NCBI GenBank assembly: GCA_002498725.1
Contig: DAIJ01000024.1
Coordinates: 1 to 27,680, forward strand
Source: Euryarchaeota archaeon UBA23
GTDB lineage: Archaea > Thermoplasmatota > Poseidoniia > Poseidoniales > Thalassarchaeaceae
Direction of reading: 5' to 3'
DNA length: 27,680 bases
Position 1 is the first letter of the stretch; every line of letters starts with the position of its first letter. Positions 15,141-23,146 of this stretch are shown one piece after another. The notes below the pieces were generated by a model that was not told the DNA's origin, ran no database searches, and saw nothing but the letters and a program-made list of their open reading frames with translations. Position numbers and translations under genes: made by a program.

Positions 15141-15857
15141 ATGGGTAAGAGAACACGTTCACAACGCCGCGGATCAAGTCCAAAGAATCAAGTTTCAAGC
15201 CATAGATTCCCTGCAGCAAGCCGAATTCCTAGAGTTAGTGAGAAAATGGGGGAGGTCACAGATCTCATCCACAGTGCTGCACACACTGCACCTCTAGCGC
15301 GTGTAAAGTTTGATGATGGAGAAATCGCCCACGTAGTAGCTCCAGAAGGTATTTCTGTTGGGCAACAATTGGCCTTTGGAGATAATGTAAGCCTCCGTCC
15401 TGGCAATGTCACTAAACTATCAGAAATCCCTGAAGGAACTCCAATTTGCAACATAGAATCCCGTCCAGGTGATGGAGGCAAATTTGCTCGTTCAGGTGGA
15501 AATTCAGGTACTTTAGAAACTAGAATGGGCGATCGTGTGAGAGTACGCTTACCCAGTGGTTCTTTGAAAGACCTTCCTTCAACTTGTCGAGCGACAATTG
15601 GCGTTCTGGGAGGTCATGGACGCACAGAAAAACCATTGATGAAAGCAGGCGCTGCTCACTACAGGGCTAAGGCTAGAGGCAAACTATACCCTACAGTCAG
15701 TGGCGTAGCCATGAATCCTGTAGATCACCCTCATGGTGGCGGTAATCATCAGGCAGTACATGGTCCTAACTCCGTAAGCCGAAATTCACCACCTGGCCAG
15801 AAAGTAGGAAATATCGCCCCACGCAGAACTGGACGTGGAAGAACTAGGGAGCAGTGA
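15141..15857 (+). CDS. rpl2: 50S ribosomal protein L2
   Basis: This is the 238-residue archaeal uL2, required for subunit association and the peptidyl transferase region. The conserved C-terminal block MNPVDHPHGGG (191-201) contains the universally important histidine, and VLGGHGRTEKPLMKAG (155-170) is also typical. ATG 15141 follows TGAGGTGATTTT, an ideal complement to the 16S 3' end. There are 12 bases between the L23 stop and this start. Length is normal. Confidence 0.98.
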   Translation: MGKRTRSQRRGSSPKNQVSSHRFPAASRIPRVSEKMGEVTDLIHSAAHTAPLARVKFDDGEIAHVVAPEGISVGQQLAFGDNVSLRPGNVTKLSEIPEGTPICNIESRPGDGGKFARSGGNSGTLETRMGDRVRVRLPSGSLKDLPSTCRATIGVLGGHGRTEKPLMKAGAAHYRAKARGKLYPTVSGVAMNPVDHPHGGGNHQAVHGPNSVSRNSPPGQKVGNIAPRRTGRGRTREQ

Positions 15858-15867
15858 GGTGTGAATA

Positions 15868-16368
15868 ATGGCTAGAAAATCTAAGAAAATGTTCCGCTCG
15901 CCAAAAACTGCTCGTCGACAGGCACGTAAGAGACGCTCGACTATTGCCGAACGCCGCAAAAAAGAATTTTTGTGGCGTGGTATGACGATAGCTCAATTGA
16001 AGGAATTGCCTCTTTACCCTCCCGAGGATGAACCAGAGGCGCCTTGTATTGCAACACTAATGCCATCTCGTGCTAAGAGATCATTAGCTAGGGGCTTGTC
16101 TGAAGAATGCGAGTATTTCCTTGAAAAGGTCCGTGAAAAAGGCAGTTCTAAGGTCATTAGAACTCATTGTAGAGGGATGTACGTCTTACCCGAAATGGTT
16201 GGAGTTACTGTTGGAATCCACAATGGTCGAGATTTCGTAAATGTTGAGATCATTCCAGAAATGATAGGCCATGCTTTGGGCGAATTCGCTCCAACTCGTA
16301 GATCTGTTACACATACCGGTCCTGGTGTTGGTGCGACTAGATCAAGTAAGCATGTAGCTCTAAAGTGA
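15868..16368 (+). CDS. rps19: 30S ribosomal protein S19
   Basis: This 166-residue uS19 belongs to the head of the small subunit. The C-terminal half MYVLPEMVGVTVGIHNGRDFVNVEIIPEMIGHALGEFAPTRRSV and PGVGATRSSKHVALK is unmistakable (shown in the protein from about residue 105 on). The N-terminal 60 residues are rich in Lys/Arg and include a FLWRGMTIAQL motif seen in archaeal and eukaryotic S15/S19e-type proteins. The ribosome binding site TGAGGTG overlaps the L2 stop codon, so the termination site of L2 and the initiation signal are shared. Confidence 0.93.
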   Translation: MARKSKKMFRSPKTARRQARKRRSTIAERRKKEFLWRGMTIAQLKELPLYPPEDEPEAPCIATLMPSRAKRSLARGLSEECEYFLEKVREKGSSKVIRTHCRGMYVLPEMVGVTVGIHNGRDFVNVEIIPEMIGHALGEFAPTRRSVTHTGPGVGATRSSKHVALK

Positions 16369-16379
16369 GGTGATTAAGT

Positions 16380-16904
16380 ATGAGTAGGAAAGTAGGAGAA
16401 CCACAGTCGGGATATACTCAGTTACTGGAGGGAACTTATCTAGCAACTGCACGTGCAGTTAATGTTGATATGCACCACAAGCATTGCTATCAAATTGCAA
16501 AATTCGTTCGTGGAATGAATTGTGTTGATGCAATTGAATATCTCGAAAAGGTAATTGAAGAAAAACAAGCAATACCTTACACTCGCCGATCTCGAAAGGG
16601 CAAAGGAGGTAATACCATGGCTGGACATCGAAAAGGAAAGATGGGTCCTGGTCGATATCCTCGGAAGGCATCTAAAGAATTCATCAAGTTGATTAATAGT
16701 GCAATGGAAAATGCACGTCAGAGATATGATACAATAGATGCAGAGGATATGGTAATCACTCATTGTGCGGCTCACAGAGGACAAGTCCATACAGGATGGA
16801 GACCTCGTGCTCGAGGTCGTGCATCTCCAAAGAATCACTATCAAGTTAATCTTGAGATATTCTTGGAACACTTTGGTGATGAAGAAGAAGAGGATGACTT
16901 CTGA
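16380..16904 (+). CDS. rpl22: 50S ribosomal protein L22
   Basis: This uL22 of 174 residues reaches from the surface into the exit tunnel. Family features are ATARAVNVDMHHKHCYQIAKFVRGM, the loop with MAGHRKGKMGPGRYPRKASKEF, and the closing strand HRGQVHTGWRPRARGRASPKN. A Glu/Asp-rich tail (GDEEEEDDF) ends the protein, an acidic feature seen in other r-proteins of this window. TGAGGTGATT at 16366-16375 doubles as the S19 stop and ribosome binding site. Confidence 0.96.
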   Translation: MSRKVGEPQSGYTQLLEGTYLATARAVNVDMHHKHCYQIAKFVRGMNCVDAIEYLEKVIEEKQAIPYTRRSRKGKGGNTMAGHRKGKMGPGRYPRKASKEFIKLINSAMENARQRYDTIDAEDMVITHCAAHRGQVHTGWRPRARGRASPKNHYQVNLEIFLEHFGDEEEEDDF

Positions 16905-16915
16905 GGTGATTATGT

Positions 16916-17728
16916 ATGGGTAAAACAAATACTGTTAGAAACATATTGCACCGAAACATCGAGCGCCAGTTAGTACGTGAATATCTACTAAAGGAAACTG
17001 AGAGGGCTGGTTTTGGAGGACTTGAATTTAATCGTACTCCTGAAGGGACTAAGGTAACACTTCAAGCAGAGCAAGTTGGAAGAGTAATTGGTCGTCGAGG
17101 TAAGGTAATTCATGAATTACAGAGACGTTTACAGGAAGATTTTGATTTGGAAAGACCTAGGCTTGAAGTTAATGAGATAGAGGAACCTCGTCTGAATGCG
17201 CAAGTTATGGCTAGTAGACTTGCCTCATCTCTAGAGAGAGGTTGGTTCTTCCGTCGCGCTGGACATAGCACATCACAGAATATTATGGATGCTGGTGCAC
17301 GAGGATGTCTAATTGTATTAAGTGGAAAAATTTCAGGTGCTAGACATAGAGTTCAGAAATTCCAGCAAGGACACATAAAATTCTGCGGAGAGACGGCCTT
17401 GGAATTCATGGACGTAGGGTTCTCGACCGCTGTAAAGAAACTTGGAACAATAGGTTGTACCGTGAAAATTATGCGTGCAGGTACACGCCTTCCTCATGAA
17501 ATAATCATCCATGATCGGGCTGAATTAGGACTAGATCCCGTCGAAGAAGTTTCAATGCTTGAAATACCCGAAGATAAGTTGGAAAAGTCAAATTCAAATG
17601 AAGAAAATGACATTGATGCTGAAGATGTTGCATCGAATGTAGTAGATCAGATTGCTAAGATCGAAGCATCAGTAGATGTAGAAGATCAGGAAGATTCAGT
17701 TGACAAAGTATCACAGGAGGAGGAATGA
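16916..17728 (+). CDS. rps3: 30S ribosomal protein S3
   Basis: This 270-residue uS3 lies at the mRNA entry site. The type II KH domain has its GxxG loop as GRRG at residues 59-62 (VGRVIGRRGKVIHELQRRL), and the C-terminal domain includes SGARHRVQKFQQGHIKFCGE. After about residue 205 there is an acidic extension of about 65 residues typical of archaeal S3. ATG 16916 is the only usable start: the nearer ATG at 16912 is closed by a stop after three codons. The ribosome binding site overlaps the L22 stop. Confidence 0.97.
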   Translation: MGKTNTVRNILHRNIERQLVREYLLKETERAGFGGLEFNRTPEGTKVTLQAEQVGRVIGRRGKVIHELQRRLQEDFDLERPRLEVNEIEEPRLNAQVMASRLASSLERGWFFRRAGHSTSQNIMDAGARGCLIVLSGKISGARHRVQKFQQGHIKFCGETALEFMDVGFSTAVKKLGTIGCTVKIMRAGTRLPHEIIIHDRAELGLDPVEEVSMLEIPEDKLEKSNSNEENDIDAEDVASNVVDQIAKIEASVDVEDQEDSVDKVSQEEE

Positions 17729-17932
17729 ATGTCTCATATTAAATCCCGTGATATAGATCAAATGAATTCTGACCAGCGAGAGCGTCGCCTTATGGAATTG
17801 AGAGATGAACTCATGCAGTTAAGGGCTCAACAGGCACTCGGTGGTTCAGCATCTAATTCAGGAGCTTACAAACAGACACGTCGTAGCATTGCACGACTTC
17901 TGACAAAGATTTCTCAGGAGAACAAGGAGTAG
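17729..17932 (+). CDS. rpl29: 50S ribosomal protein L29
   Basis: This small uL29 of 67 residues lies near the tunnel exit. It shows the expected two-helix form with LMELRDELMQLRAQQALGG and a second basic helix YKQTRRSIARLLTKI. The ATG immediately follows the S3 TGA with no gap, and AGGAGGAGG at the S3 end provides a strong ribosome binding site. Order S3-L29-eIF1 is the standard archaeal arrangement. Confidence 0.95.
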   Translation: MSHIKSRDIDQMNSDQRERRLMELRDELMQLRAQQALGGSASNSGAYKQTRRSIARLLTKISQENKE

Positions 17933-17938
17933 TGTGGT

Positions 17939-18238
17939 ATGGCTGGCATTTGCAATACTTGTGGTCTACCAGATGAATTGTGTATGTGTCAAGAGATGGC
18001 TAAGGAACAACAGAGAGCAGTAATATCAACAGTTAGAAGGAGGTATGGAAAAATGGTCACTATGGTTGAAGGAATCGATGATTCAGCAATCGATATTGGG
18101 AAGTTGGCTAAGTTACTCAAGGGCGCCTGTGCAAGCGGCGGTACTGTCAAGGGCCGTACAATAGAACTTCAAGGAGATCACAAGAAGAGAGTAGCAAAAG
18201 TTCTCGAGCAGAATGGATATAGGGTGGAGGTGCGATAA
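17939..18238 (+). CDS. sui1: translation initiation factor eIF1 (SUI1)
   Basis: This 99-residue aIF1 monitors start-codon selection on the small subunit. An N-terminal zinc knuckle is formed by C5, C8, C15 and C17 (CNTCGLPDELCMC), as is normal for archaeal aIF1. The SUI1 domain follows, with VTMVEGID, LAKLLKGACASGGTVKGRTIELQGDH and a C-terminal strand NGYRVEV. The stop at 18236-18238 is followed without gap by the Rpp29 ATG, so the pair is tightly coupled. Confidence 0.96.
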   Translation: MAGICNTCGLPDELCMCQEMAKEQQRAVISTVRRRYGKMVTMVEGIDDSAIDIGKLAKLLKGACASGGTVKGRTIELQGDHKKRVAKVLEQNGYRVEVR

Positions 18239-18496
18239 ATGAATATCTACAATGCACCCTGGATTGCTCGTGAAATACTTGTGGTAGAAAGTACTGATTC
18301 CACTCTAGTGGGAGTATCTGGAACAATCATTGAAGAGTCTCGTAGAACTATTCTAGTCAGAACAAACTCAGGAGAAGTTATTCTCCCAAAAGACGTCATT
18401 TCATTCACAATCGATTCAGAAGAAGAAGTAATTGACGGATCCTCCGTTAAACAAAGACCTGAGAATCGAATCAATAGAAGATATAGGAGGAACTAA
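18239..18496 (+). CDS. rnp1: ribonuclease P protein component 1 (Rpp29/Pop4)
   Basis: This protein subunit of RNase P, 85 residues long, supports 5' maturation of pre-tRNA together with the catalytic RNA. The Sm-like barrel is visible as LVVESTDSTLVGVSGTIIEESRRTILVRT and GEVILPKDVISFTI, with the terminal basic signature RPENRINRRYRRN. Its location between eIF1 and S17 is conserved in archaea. Length is on the short side of the family (about 85-130). The S17 ribosome binding site AGGAGG lies inside its final codons. Confidence 0.94.
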   Translation: MNIYNAPWIAREILVVESTDSTLVGVSGTIIEESRRTILVRTNSGEVILPKDVISFTIDSEEEVIDGSSVKQRPENRINRRYRRN

Positions 18497-18497
18497 A

Positions 18498-18830
18498 ATG
18501 AGAGATATTGGAGTAGATGTTCGTAACCCCGAAGGAGATTGGGATGGCGATCAGAATTGTCCTTTCTATGGTAGTTTGAGAGTACGCGGTCAGATTATAG
18601 AAGGCGTCGTCTCATCATCAGGAATGAGTAATTCAATAGTAGTTCAAAGAGAAGTTACTCGTTACATGAAGAAGTATGAGAGATATGAAAAGAGGACTAG
18701 AAAGTACTCAGCACATTTACCCTCATGCATTGGAGATGTTTCTGAAGGCGACAGAGTCAGAATAATGGAATGTAGACCTCTATCTAAGACTGTAAAATTC
18801 TGTGTTATTGAGAAGGAGATGGTTGAATGA
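18498..18830 (+). CDS. rps17: 30S ribosomal protein S17
   Basis: This is the 110-residue archaeal uS17. MRDIGVDVRNPEGDW at the start and NCPFYGSLRVRGQIIEGVV match the archaeal/eukaryotic type, followed by VVQREVTRYMKKYERYEKRTRKYSAHLP and the closing strands. ATG 18498 is chosen: it is preceded by TAGGAGG at 18485-18491. The reading frame is open back to 18432, but that stretch overlaps Rpp29 and adds no family sequence. Confidence 0.96.
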   Translation: MRDIGVDVRNPEGDWDGDQNCPFYGSLRVRGQIIEGVVSSSGMSNSIVVQREVTRYMKKYERYEKRTRKYSAHLPSCIGDVSEGDRVRIMECRPLSKTVKFCVIEKEMVE

Positions 18831-19225
18831 GAGGAATTGCAGGTAGATCCACTTCTGGCCTACCTAGTATGGCTAAAATGGACTGTGTAGATAATACCGG
18901 TGCTAAGGTAGTTCAGCTTATCACAGTACTAAAGAAGGGAGGAGTCGCTCGTCGATATCCTTCCGGAGGAGTAGGGGACATGATACGTGTAACCGTTCGT
19001 CGTGGGACTCCAGAAACTCGTAGACAAATATTCAATGCTGTAATTGTAAGGCAGAAGAGACCTTTCCGCCGGGTAGACGGTACTTGGGTTCAATTTGAAG
19101 ACAATGCATGTGTAATTACAAATGAGCGCGGAGATGTCAAAGGTTCCGATATCAAAGGCCCAGTAAGTCGTGAAGCAGCAGAGCGTTGGCCACGTATAGC
19201 AGCAACTGCTAAGCAAATTGTTTGA
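18827..19225 (+). CDS. rpl14: 50S ribosomal protein L14
   Basis: This uL14 of 132 residues forms part of the inter-subunit bridge and the GTPase-facing surface. MDCVDNTGAKVVQLITVL, GVGDMIRVTVRRGTPE and AVIVRQKRPFRRVDGTWVQFEDNACVI are diagnostic. Its ATG overlaps the S17 stop by four bases (ATGA). Its own TGA forms the first bases of TGAGGTGAA, the ribosome binding site of L24. Confidence 0.98.
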   Translation: MRGIAGRSTSGLPSMAKMDCVDNTGAKVVQLITVLKKGGVARRYPSGGVGDMIRVTVRRGTPETRRQIFNAVIVRQKRPFRRVDGTWVQFEDNACVITNERGDVKGSDIKGPVSREAAERWPRIAATAKQIV

Positions 19226-19234
19226 GGTGAATAT

Positions 19235-19675
19235 ATGGTTAGTAAGAAAGCAGGAAAACAGCGCCAAGCACAATCTGATGCTCCAATTCATATCAAGCGT
19301 AAGCGCATGCGCGCTCGTTTGATTACCGATGATACTGAGTTGCAATCAGTTAGGTCAGTAACTGTTAGAGTAGGCGATACTGTTGAAGTAGTAAGGGGCG
19401 ACTTTGGTTTCCCTAACAGTGTAAAGGCGGACTCAAGGGGAAAGCGCCTAGGGCAAGGGCGTGGTCGAGCAGGAGTTACTGGGTCTGTTGCATCTGTAGA
19501 TACAAAGAGAGGTTACATATTCGTTGATGGAGTAACTTCAACCACTGCAGATGGAAAGGAAGAAGCAGTCCCTATCCATCCTTCAAATGTAATTGTCACT
19601 CGATTAAACGATGCAGATCCATTGCGACGCAAGCGCATTATTGAACGTTCAGAGGGGGTCATGAAAGATGAGTAG
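19235..19675 (+). CDS. rpl24: 50S ribosomal protein L24
   Basis: This uL24 of 146 residues is an early assembly protein at the rim of the tunnel exit. The N-terminal RARLITDDTELQSVRSVTVRVGDTVEVVRGDFG contains the KOW motif, with SVASVDTKRGYIFVDGVT following, and HPSNVIVTRLNDADPLRRKRI near the end. The N-terminal 15 residues are a lysine- and glutamine-rich lead. It overlaps S4e by eight bases at its 3' end. Confidence 0.97.
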   Translation: MVSKKAGKQRQAQSDAPIHIKRKRMRARLITDDTELQSVRSVTVRVGDTVEVVRGDFGFPNSVKADSRGKRLGQGRGRAGVTGSVASVDTKRGYIFVDGVTSTTADGKEEAVPIHPSNVIVTRLNDADPLRRKRIIERSEGVMKDE

Positions 19676-20366
19676 TAGCCATATGAAAAGACTGACTATG
19701 CCACGAAGTTGGCCATTAACTCGTAAAACAGAAATTTGGGTCCAAAAACCAAACCCAGGAGGTCATAGTGATGAGATGTGTATGCCTTTGGGTATTATTC
19801 TGCGAGATGTTTTGGGAATGGCTCATTCTAGGAGAGAGGCAAAGAGAATGCTTTCTACGAAAAAAATCCTAGTAGATGGTCGTATTGAAACGGATGTTGG
19901 ACGAGGGGTAGGTCTAATGGATGTACTAACAATTGGTGAAGATAATTTCCGTTGTATAATCGATGAAAACGGCAAGCTACGTTATCGCTCTATTTCAGAT
20001 ACTGCTGCCAAGTCAAAATTATGCCGAGTGACTGGTAAAAACACTATTCGTGGCGGAAAAACACAGGTACACTTGCACGATGGTCGGAACATAATAGTAG
20101 AAGATGCCAATACTTACAACACCGGAGATACATTGGTTCTCAGTCTCCCGAGTCAAGAAGTTTCTAATCATCATTCATTTGGTGAAGGTTCACTAGCATA
20201 TTTGACCGGTGGAAGTCACATTGGTACAGTTTCTAAAGTAGTTTCTAAAGATGTTAAGAGATCCTCAAAACCAAATGAAGTGAAGTTTGATGATTTTGGT
20301 ACAATTGCAGATTATGTATTTATTATTGGATCCAAGAAAGATCTTCCGCTTGAGGTGAAATCATGA
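19668..20366 (+). CDS. rps4e: 30S ribosomal protein S4e
   Basis: This is the 232-residue archaeal/eukaryotic eS4. The typical opening HMKRLTMPRSWPLTRKTEIWVQKPNPGGH is followed by the S4-like RNA-binding region (LGMAHSRREAKRMLSTKKILVDGRI) and a KOW-containing C-terminus (LTGGSHIGTV). ATG 19668 overlaps the end of L24; ATG 19683 (residue 6) is a possible later start that gives the more usual N-terminus. The end overlaps L5 by four bases, and GAGGTGA within its last codons serves L5. Confidence 0.96.
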   Translation: MSSSHMKRLTMPRSWPLTRKTEIWVQKPNPGGHSDEMCMPLGIILRDVLGMAHSRREAKRMLSTKKILVDGRIETDVGRGVGLMDVLTIGEDNFRCIIDENGKLRYRSISDTAAKSKLCRVTGKNTIRGGKTQVHLHDGRNIIVEDANTYNTGDTLVLSLPSQEVSNHHSFGEGSLAYLTGGSHIGTVSKVVSKDVKRSSKPNEVKFDDFGTIADYVFIIGSKKDLPLEVKS

Positions 20367-20890
20367 GCGATTTAGATAATCCAATGTATTCGCCTCGAAT
20401 CACTAAGGTCACTGTTAACATTGGTGTCGGTGAAGGCGGAGCACGTTTACAATTAGCCGAAAGAGTTCTTGAACTAATCACAGGAATGAAATCAGTCAGA
20501 ACTATCTCTAAAACTACAAACAGAGATCTTGGAACACGTTTAGGAGCTCCAATCGGATGTAAAGTGACAATTCGTAATCAATCAGAAATTCAAGCATTTT
20601 TGAAGGACGCATTCTGGGTTAGAGAGAATACATTACCGGGGTACAACTTTGATCAATCTGGTAATCTCTCATTTGGTATATCCGACTATACTGATTTCCC
20701 AGAACAAAAATATGATCCTGATATTGGAATATTCGGAATGGACATCAACGTCGTCCTTGAACGTCCAGGGCACAGAGTTTCTCGTCGAAGACGTAGAGCA
20801 TCTAAGGTTGGAATCAGCCATCGAGTTGGGAAAGATGAGTCTAAGAATTGGTTCAAAGAAAATTTTGAACTTACAATTGTGGAGGAGTGA
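20363..20890 (+). CDS. rpl5: 50S ribosomal protein L5
   Basis: This uL5 of 175 residues binds 5S rRNA in the central protuberance. ITKVTVNIGVGEGGARLQLAERVLELITG, the segment PIGCKVTIRN, and GISDYTDFPEQKYDPDIGIFGMDINVVLERPG are characteristic. It lies between S4e and S14 as in other archaea. Its ATG is inside the S4e stop (ATGA). The terminal GGAGGAGTGATT supplies the S14 ribosome binding site. Confidence 0.97.
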   Translation: MSDLDNPMYSPRITKVTVNIGVGEGGARLQLAERVLELITGMKSVRTISKTTNRDLGTRLGAPIGCKVTIRNQSEIQAFLKDAFWVRENTLPGYNFDQSGNLSFGISDYTDFPEQKYDPDIGIFGMDINVVLERPGHRVSRRRRRASKVGISHRVGKDESKNWFKENFELTIVEE

Positions 20891-20893
20891 TTA

Positions 20894-21046
20894 ATGGCAA
20901 GAGATCATGGAGAAGAAATTGGTCGAACCAATGGCTGTCGTAGATGTGGACGAAGAAGAGGAATGATTCGTCGACACGGTCTGAGACTATGCCGACAGTG
21001 TTTCCGAGATGTCGCGCCAGAAATAGGCTTCAAGAAGTATAAATGA
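20894..21046 (+). CDS. rps14: 30S ribosomal protein S14, zinc-binding type
   Basis: This short gene encodes only 50 residues, beginning MARDHGEEIGRTNGCRRCG and ending APEIGFKKYK. Two CxxC pairs (C15/C18 and C33/C36) bind one zinc ion in this type of uS14, which sits in the head of the small subunit. GGAGGAGTGATTA at 20881-20893 is the ribosome binding site. The stop TGA at 21044-21046 is the first part of TGAGGTGAT for S8. Both the position between L5 and S8 and the composition make this certain despite the small size. Confidence 0.97.
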   Translation: MARDHGEEIGRTNGCRRCGRRRGMIRRHGLRLCRQCFRDVAPEIGFKKYK

Positions 21047-21057
21047 GGTGATGAAGA

Positions 21058-21447
21058 ATGCAGTTTGATCCATTAAGTGACGCTTTTGTTCGTATTTACA
21101 ATGCAGAGCAAGCAGGACATTATGAGGTAAAAGTTAGCCCGGCTAGTAAGTTACTTGGTCGCATGCTTTCTATAATGCAGAAATCTGGATATGTCGGCGA
21201 GTACCAAGAGATAGAAGATGGGCGAGGCGGCTCATATCGAGTAGAGCTTATTGGTGCAATCAACCGCTGTGGCGTGATTAAACCAAGACATTCAGTAAAG
21301 AGGACAGATTTCGATAAGTGGGAGTCGAGATATTTACCGGCTCAAGATTTCGGTTTACTAATTCTAACAACAAATCAAGGTGTAATGAATCACCACGATG
21401 CTAAGAAGGAGCGAGTTGGCGGGCGATTGCTTGCATACATTTTCTGA
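21058..21447 (+). CDS. rps8: 30S ribosomal protein S8
   Basis: This uS8 of 129 residues binds the central domain of 16S rRNA. The N-terminal PLSDAFVRIYNAEQAGHYEVKVSPASKLLGRML and the closing FGLLILTTNQGVMNHHDAKKERVGGRLLAYIF match the archaeal family closely. The start lies 12 bases after the S14 stop with the GAGGTGAT ribosome binding site. Its stop again forms part of TGAGGTGAT for L6. Confidence 0.97.
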   Translation: MQFDPLSDAFVRIYNAEQAGHYEVKVSPASKLLGRMLSIMQKSGYVGEYQEIEDGRGGSYRVELIGAINRCGVIKPRHSVKRTDFDKWESRYLPAQDFGLLILTTNQGVMNHHDAKKERVGGRLLAYIF

Positions 21448-21457
21448 GGTGATATAC

Positions 21458-22021
21458 ATGCCAAAACTAGACCATATTTCGCATCCAATAAATCTCCCTG
21501 ATGGAGTTTCTGCAACCATTTCAGGTAACGATGTAACACTTGCCAAGGATGGTAAATCATTAACTCGTGAATTCCGTCATCCACGATTAGAGGTTAGAGA
21601 TTCATCTGGAGGCATCGAGGTATTCTGTGACTTGCCACGCCGCAAGGAGAAGGCATTAGCTGGAACTTGGGCTGCTCATCTTAACAATATGGCAAGAGGT
21701 GTAGATTCAGGTTTCACTTACAAGTTGAGGGCAGTATACTCTCACTTCCCTATGACCATTAAAGTTCAGGGTAATGAGATGACGATCACAAATTTATTTG
21801 GTGAAAAGGTACCCAGAATTGCAAAACTTCCTTGGGGTAGTGGTGACAATGACGAAGTACAGGTCAAGGTGTCAAATAAGACAGAAATCACAGTCTCTGG
21901 CGCTGATCGTGAGAAAGTCGGTCAAACTGCGGCCAACATTGAACGCGCTTGCCATATCAAGAAGAGAGACCGCCGTGTTTTCCAAGATGGGATATATATT
22001 TGGAGTAAGGGAGAGGAGTGA
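21458..22021 (+). CDS. rpl6: 50S ribosomal protein L6
   Basis: This uL6 of 187 residues lies near the factor-binding site. It has the two repeated domains of the family. GTWAAHLNNMARGVDSGFTYKLRAVYSHFPMTIKV is the most conserved part, and QTAANIERACHIKKRDRRVFQDGIYIW closes the protein. ATG 21458 is chosen because GAGGTGATATAC precedes it and family sequence begins there; the open frame back to 21398 overlaps S8. Confidence 0.96.
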   Translation: MPKLDHISHPINLPDGVSATISGNDVTLAKDGKSLTREFRHPRLEVRDSSGGIEVFCDLPRRKEKALAGTWAAHLNNMARGVDSGFTYKLRAVYSHFPMTIKVQGNEMTITNLFGEKVPRIAKLPWGSGDNDEVQVKVSNKTEITVSGADREKVGQTAANIERACHIKKRDRRVFQDGIYIWSKGEE

Positions 22022-22026
22022 TTTAA

Positions 22027-22668
22027 ATGGATTATGAAAATATGACCGTTGCTGAACTCAAGGACTTGCTCCGTGGAGAAGGATTGCCAGTTTCTGGAAA
22101 GAAGTCCGAGCTAATTGCTAGACTTTTGGAGAATAGTGAGCAATTGGATGTTGATGATGAAGACTTAGTCGAAGAAGAAATCGAAGATGACTTTGTTGGA
22201 GATGACGACTTTGAAGATGATTGGGATGATTTCCATACTGCTCGGCAGAAACCTGTTCTTGATGACGAAACTAAGGACGCATTAAAGGTACGATCTACTC
22301 AGAAGAAGAAGCAGCCAGCATTCCGTCGTCAAGAATGGTTCCGGTACAAGCGTTTGTCTAAGACTGGCTGGAGAAAACCAAGAGGTGATGATTCTAGTCA
22401 GCGTAAGAATCGAAAATATAGATCACCAATGGCCCGTGTAGGTTATGGAAAAATTTCACAAGTGCGCGATCTTCATCCTTCTGGTTTTGAAGAGATACTT
22501 GTAAACACAGTTACAGATCTTGATGGGCTTAATCCCGAAAAACAAGCAATCAGAATCGCTTCTACTGTAGGTAATAGGAAAAGGGCAGGGATACATGATA
22601 GGGCGGATGATCTTGGTCTCCGTGTTCTTAATCGACGAAGGATTCGTCGTAAGGGGGACTTAGTATGA
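22027..22668 (+). CDS. rpl32e: 50S ribosomal protein L32e with N-terminal SAP domain
   Basis: The eL32 core (about residues 97-213) is recognised by RQEWFRYKRLSKTGWRKPRG, YRSPMARVGYGKI, LHPSGFEEILVNTV and AIRIASTVGNRKR. It is preceded by a SAP-like helix-loop-helix (residues 6-36: MTVAELKDLLRGEGLPVSGK then KSELIARLLE) and a highly acidic linker at 40-68. SAP domains usually bind DNA; here rRNA or nascent DNA contact, or a chaperone-like role for the acidic arm, are only guesses. Both parts lie in one continuous frame from ATG 22027, preceded by GAGGAGTGATT. The L19e start overlaps the end by four bases. Confidence 0.93.
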   Translation: MDYENMTVAELKDLLRGEGLPVSGKKSELIARLLENSEQLDVDDEDLVEEEIEDDFVGDDDFEDDWDDFHTARQKPVLDDETKDALKVRSTQKKKQPAFRRQEWFRYKRLSKTGWRKPRGDDSSQRKNRKYRSPMARVGYGKISQVRDLHPSGFEEILVNTVTDLDGLNPEKQAIRIASTVGNRKRAGIHDRADDLGLRVLNRRRIRRKGDLV

Positions 22669-23144
22669 TAATTACAAATCAAAAAAGGCTTGCTGCCGAA
22701 ATAATCGGTAGGCGTGAGGGAAGAAAAGTAGGAGTCCATAGAATATGGGTTGATCCTAGTCCTCAGGCATTAGACGAAGTTGCCAATGCAGTTCAGAAAG
22801 ACGATGTACGTCGTCTTATCGATGAAGGCATCATAAAAGCTAGACCTATAGTTGGCACAAGTCGTTCTAGAGTTAGGAAGGCCGCAACTCAGAAATCTAA
22901 GGGTAGAAGGTCGGGACACGGTTCCAGAAAGGGAACTGCAAACGCCAGACACCCTAGAAAGAATCGTTGGATGAGGACAATAAGGGCACAGAGAAAAACC
23001 CTCAAGAATATGAGATCTGATTCGGAAATTACACCATCTGAATATAGATACTATTACCGTAAGGCTAAGGGCGGCTCTTATCGTTCAGTATCACACATGC
23101 GTTCTAATATGGAAATTGATGGAATCAAGTTAGGAGGGGAGTAA
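22665..23144 (+). CDS. rpl19e: 50S ribosomal protein L19e
   Basis: This eL19, 159 residues long, forms an intersubunit bridge. QKRLAAEIIGRREGRKVGVHRIWVDP near the N-terminus, the basic linker KSKGRRSGHGSRKGTANARHPRKNRWMRTIRAQR and the final helix YRYYYRKAKGGSYRSVSHM are all expected. It starts inside the L32e stop (ATGA overlap) and is followed after two bases by L18, with GGAGGGGAGTAATC as the next ribosome binding site. Confidence 0.97.
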   Translation: MIITNQKRLAAEIIGRREGRKVGVHRIWVDPSPQALDEVANAVQKDDVRRLIDEGIIKARPIVGTSRSRVRKAATQKSKGRRSGHGSRKGTANARHPRKNRWMRTIRAQRKTLKNMRSDSEITPSEYRYYYRKAKGGSYRSVSHMRSNMEIDGIKLGGE

Positions 23145-23146
23145 TC

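Noticed and set aside
16440..16928. 162-codon open frame on the minus strand
   Set aside because: It lies opposite L22, has low-complexity Cys/Ser/Ile-rich composition and no start signal.
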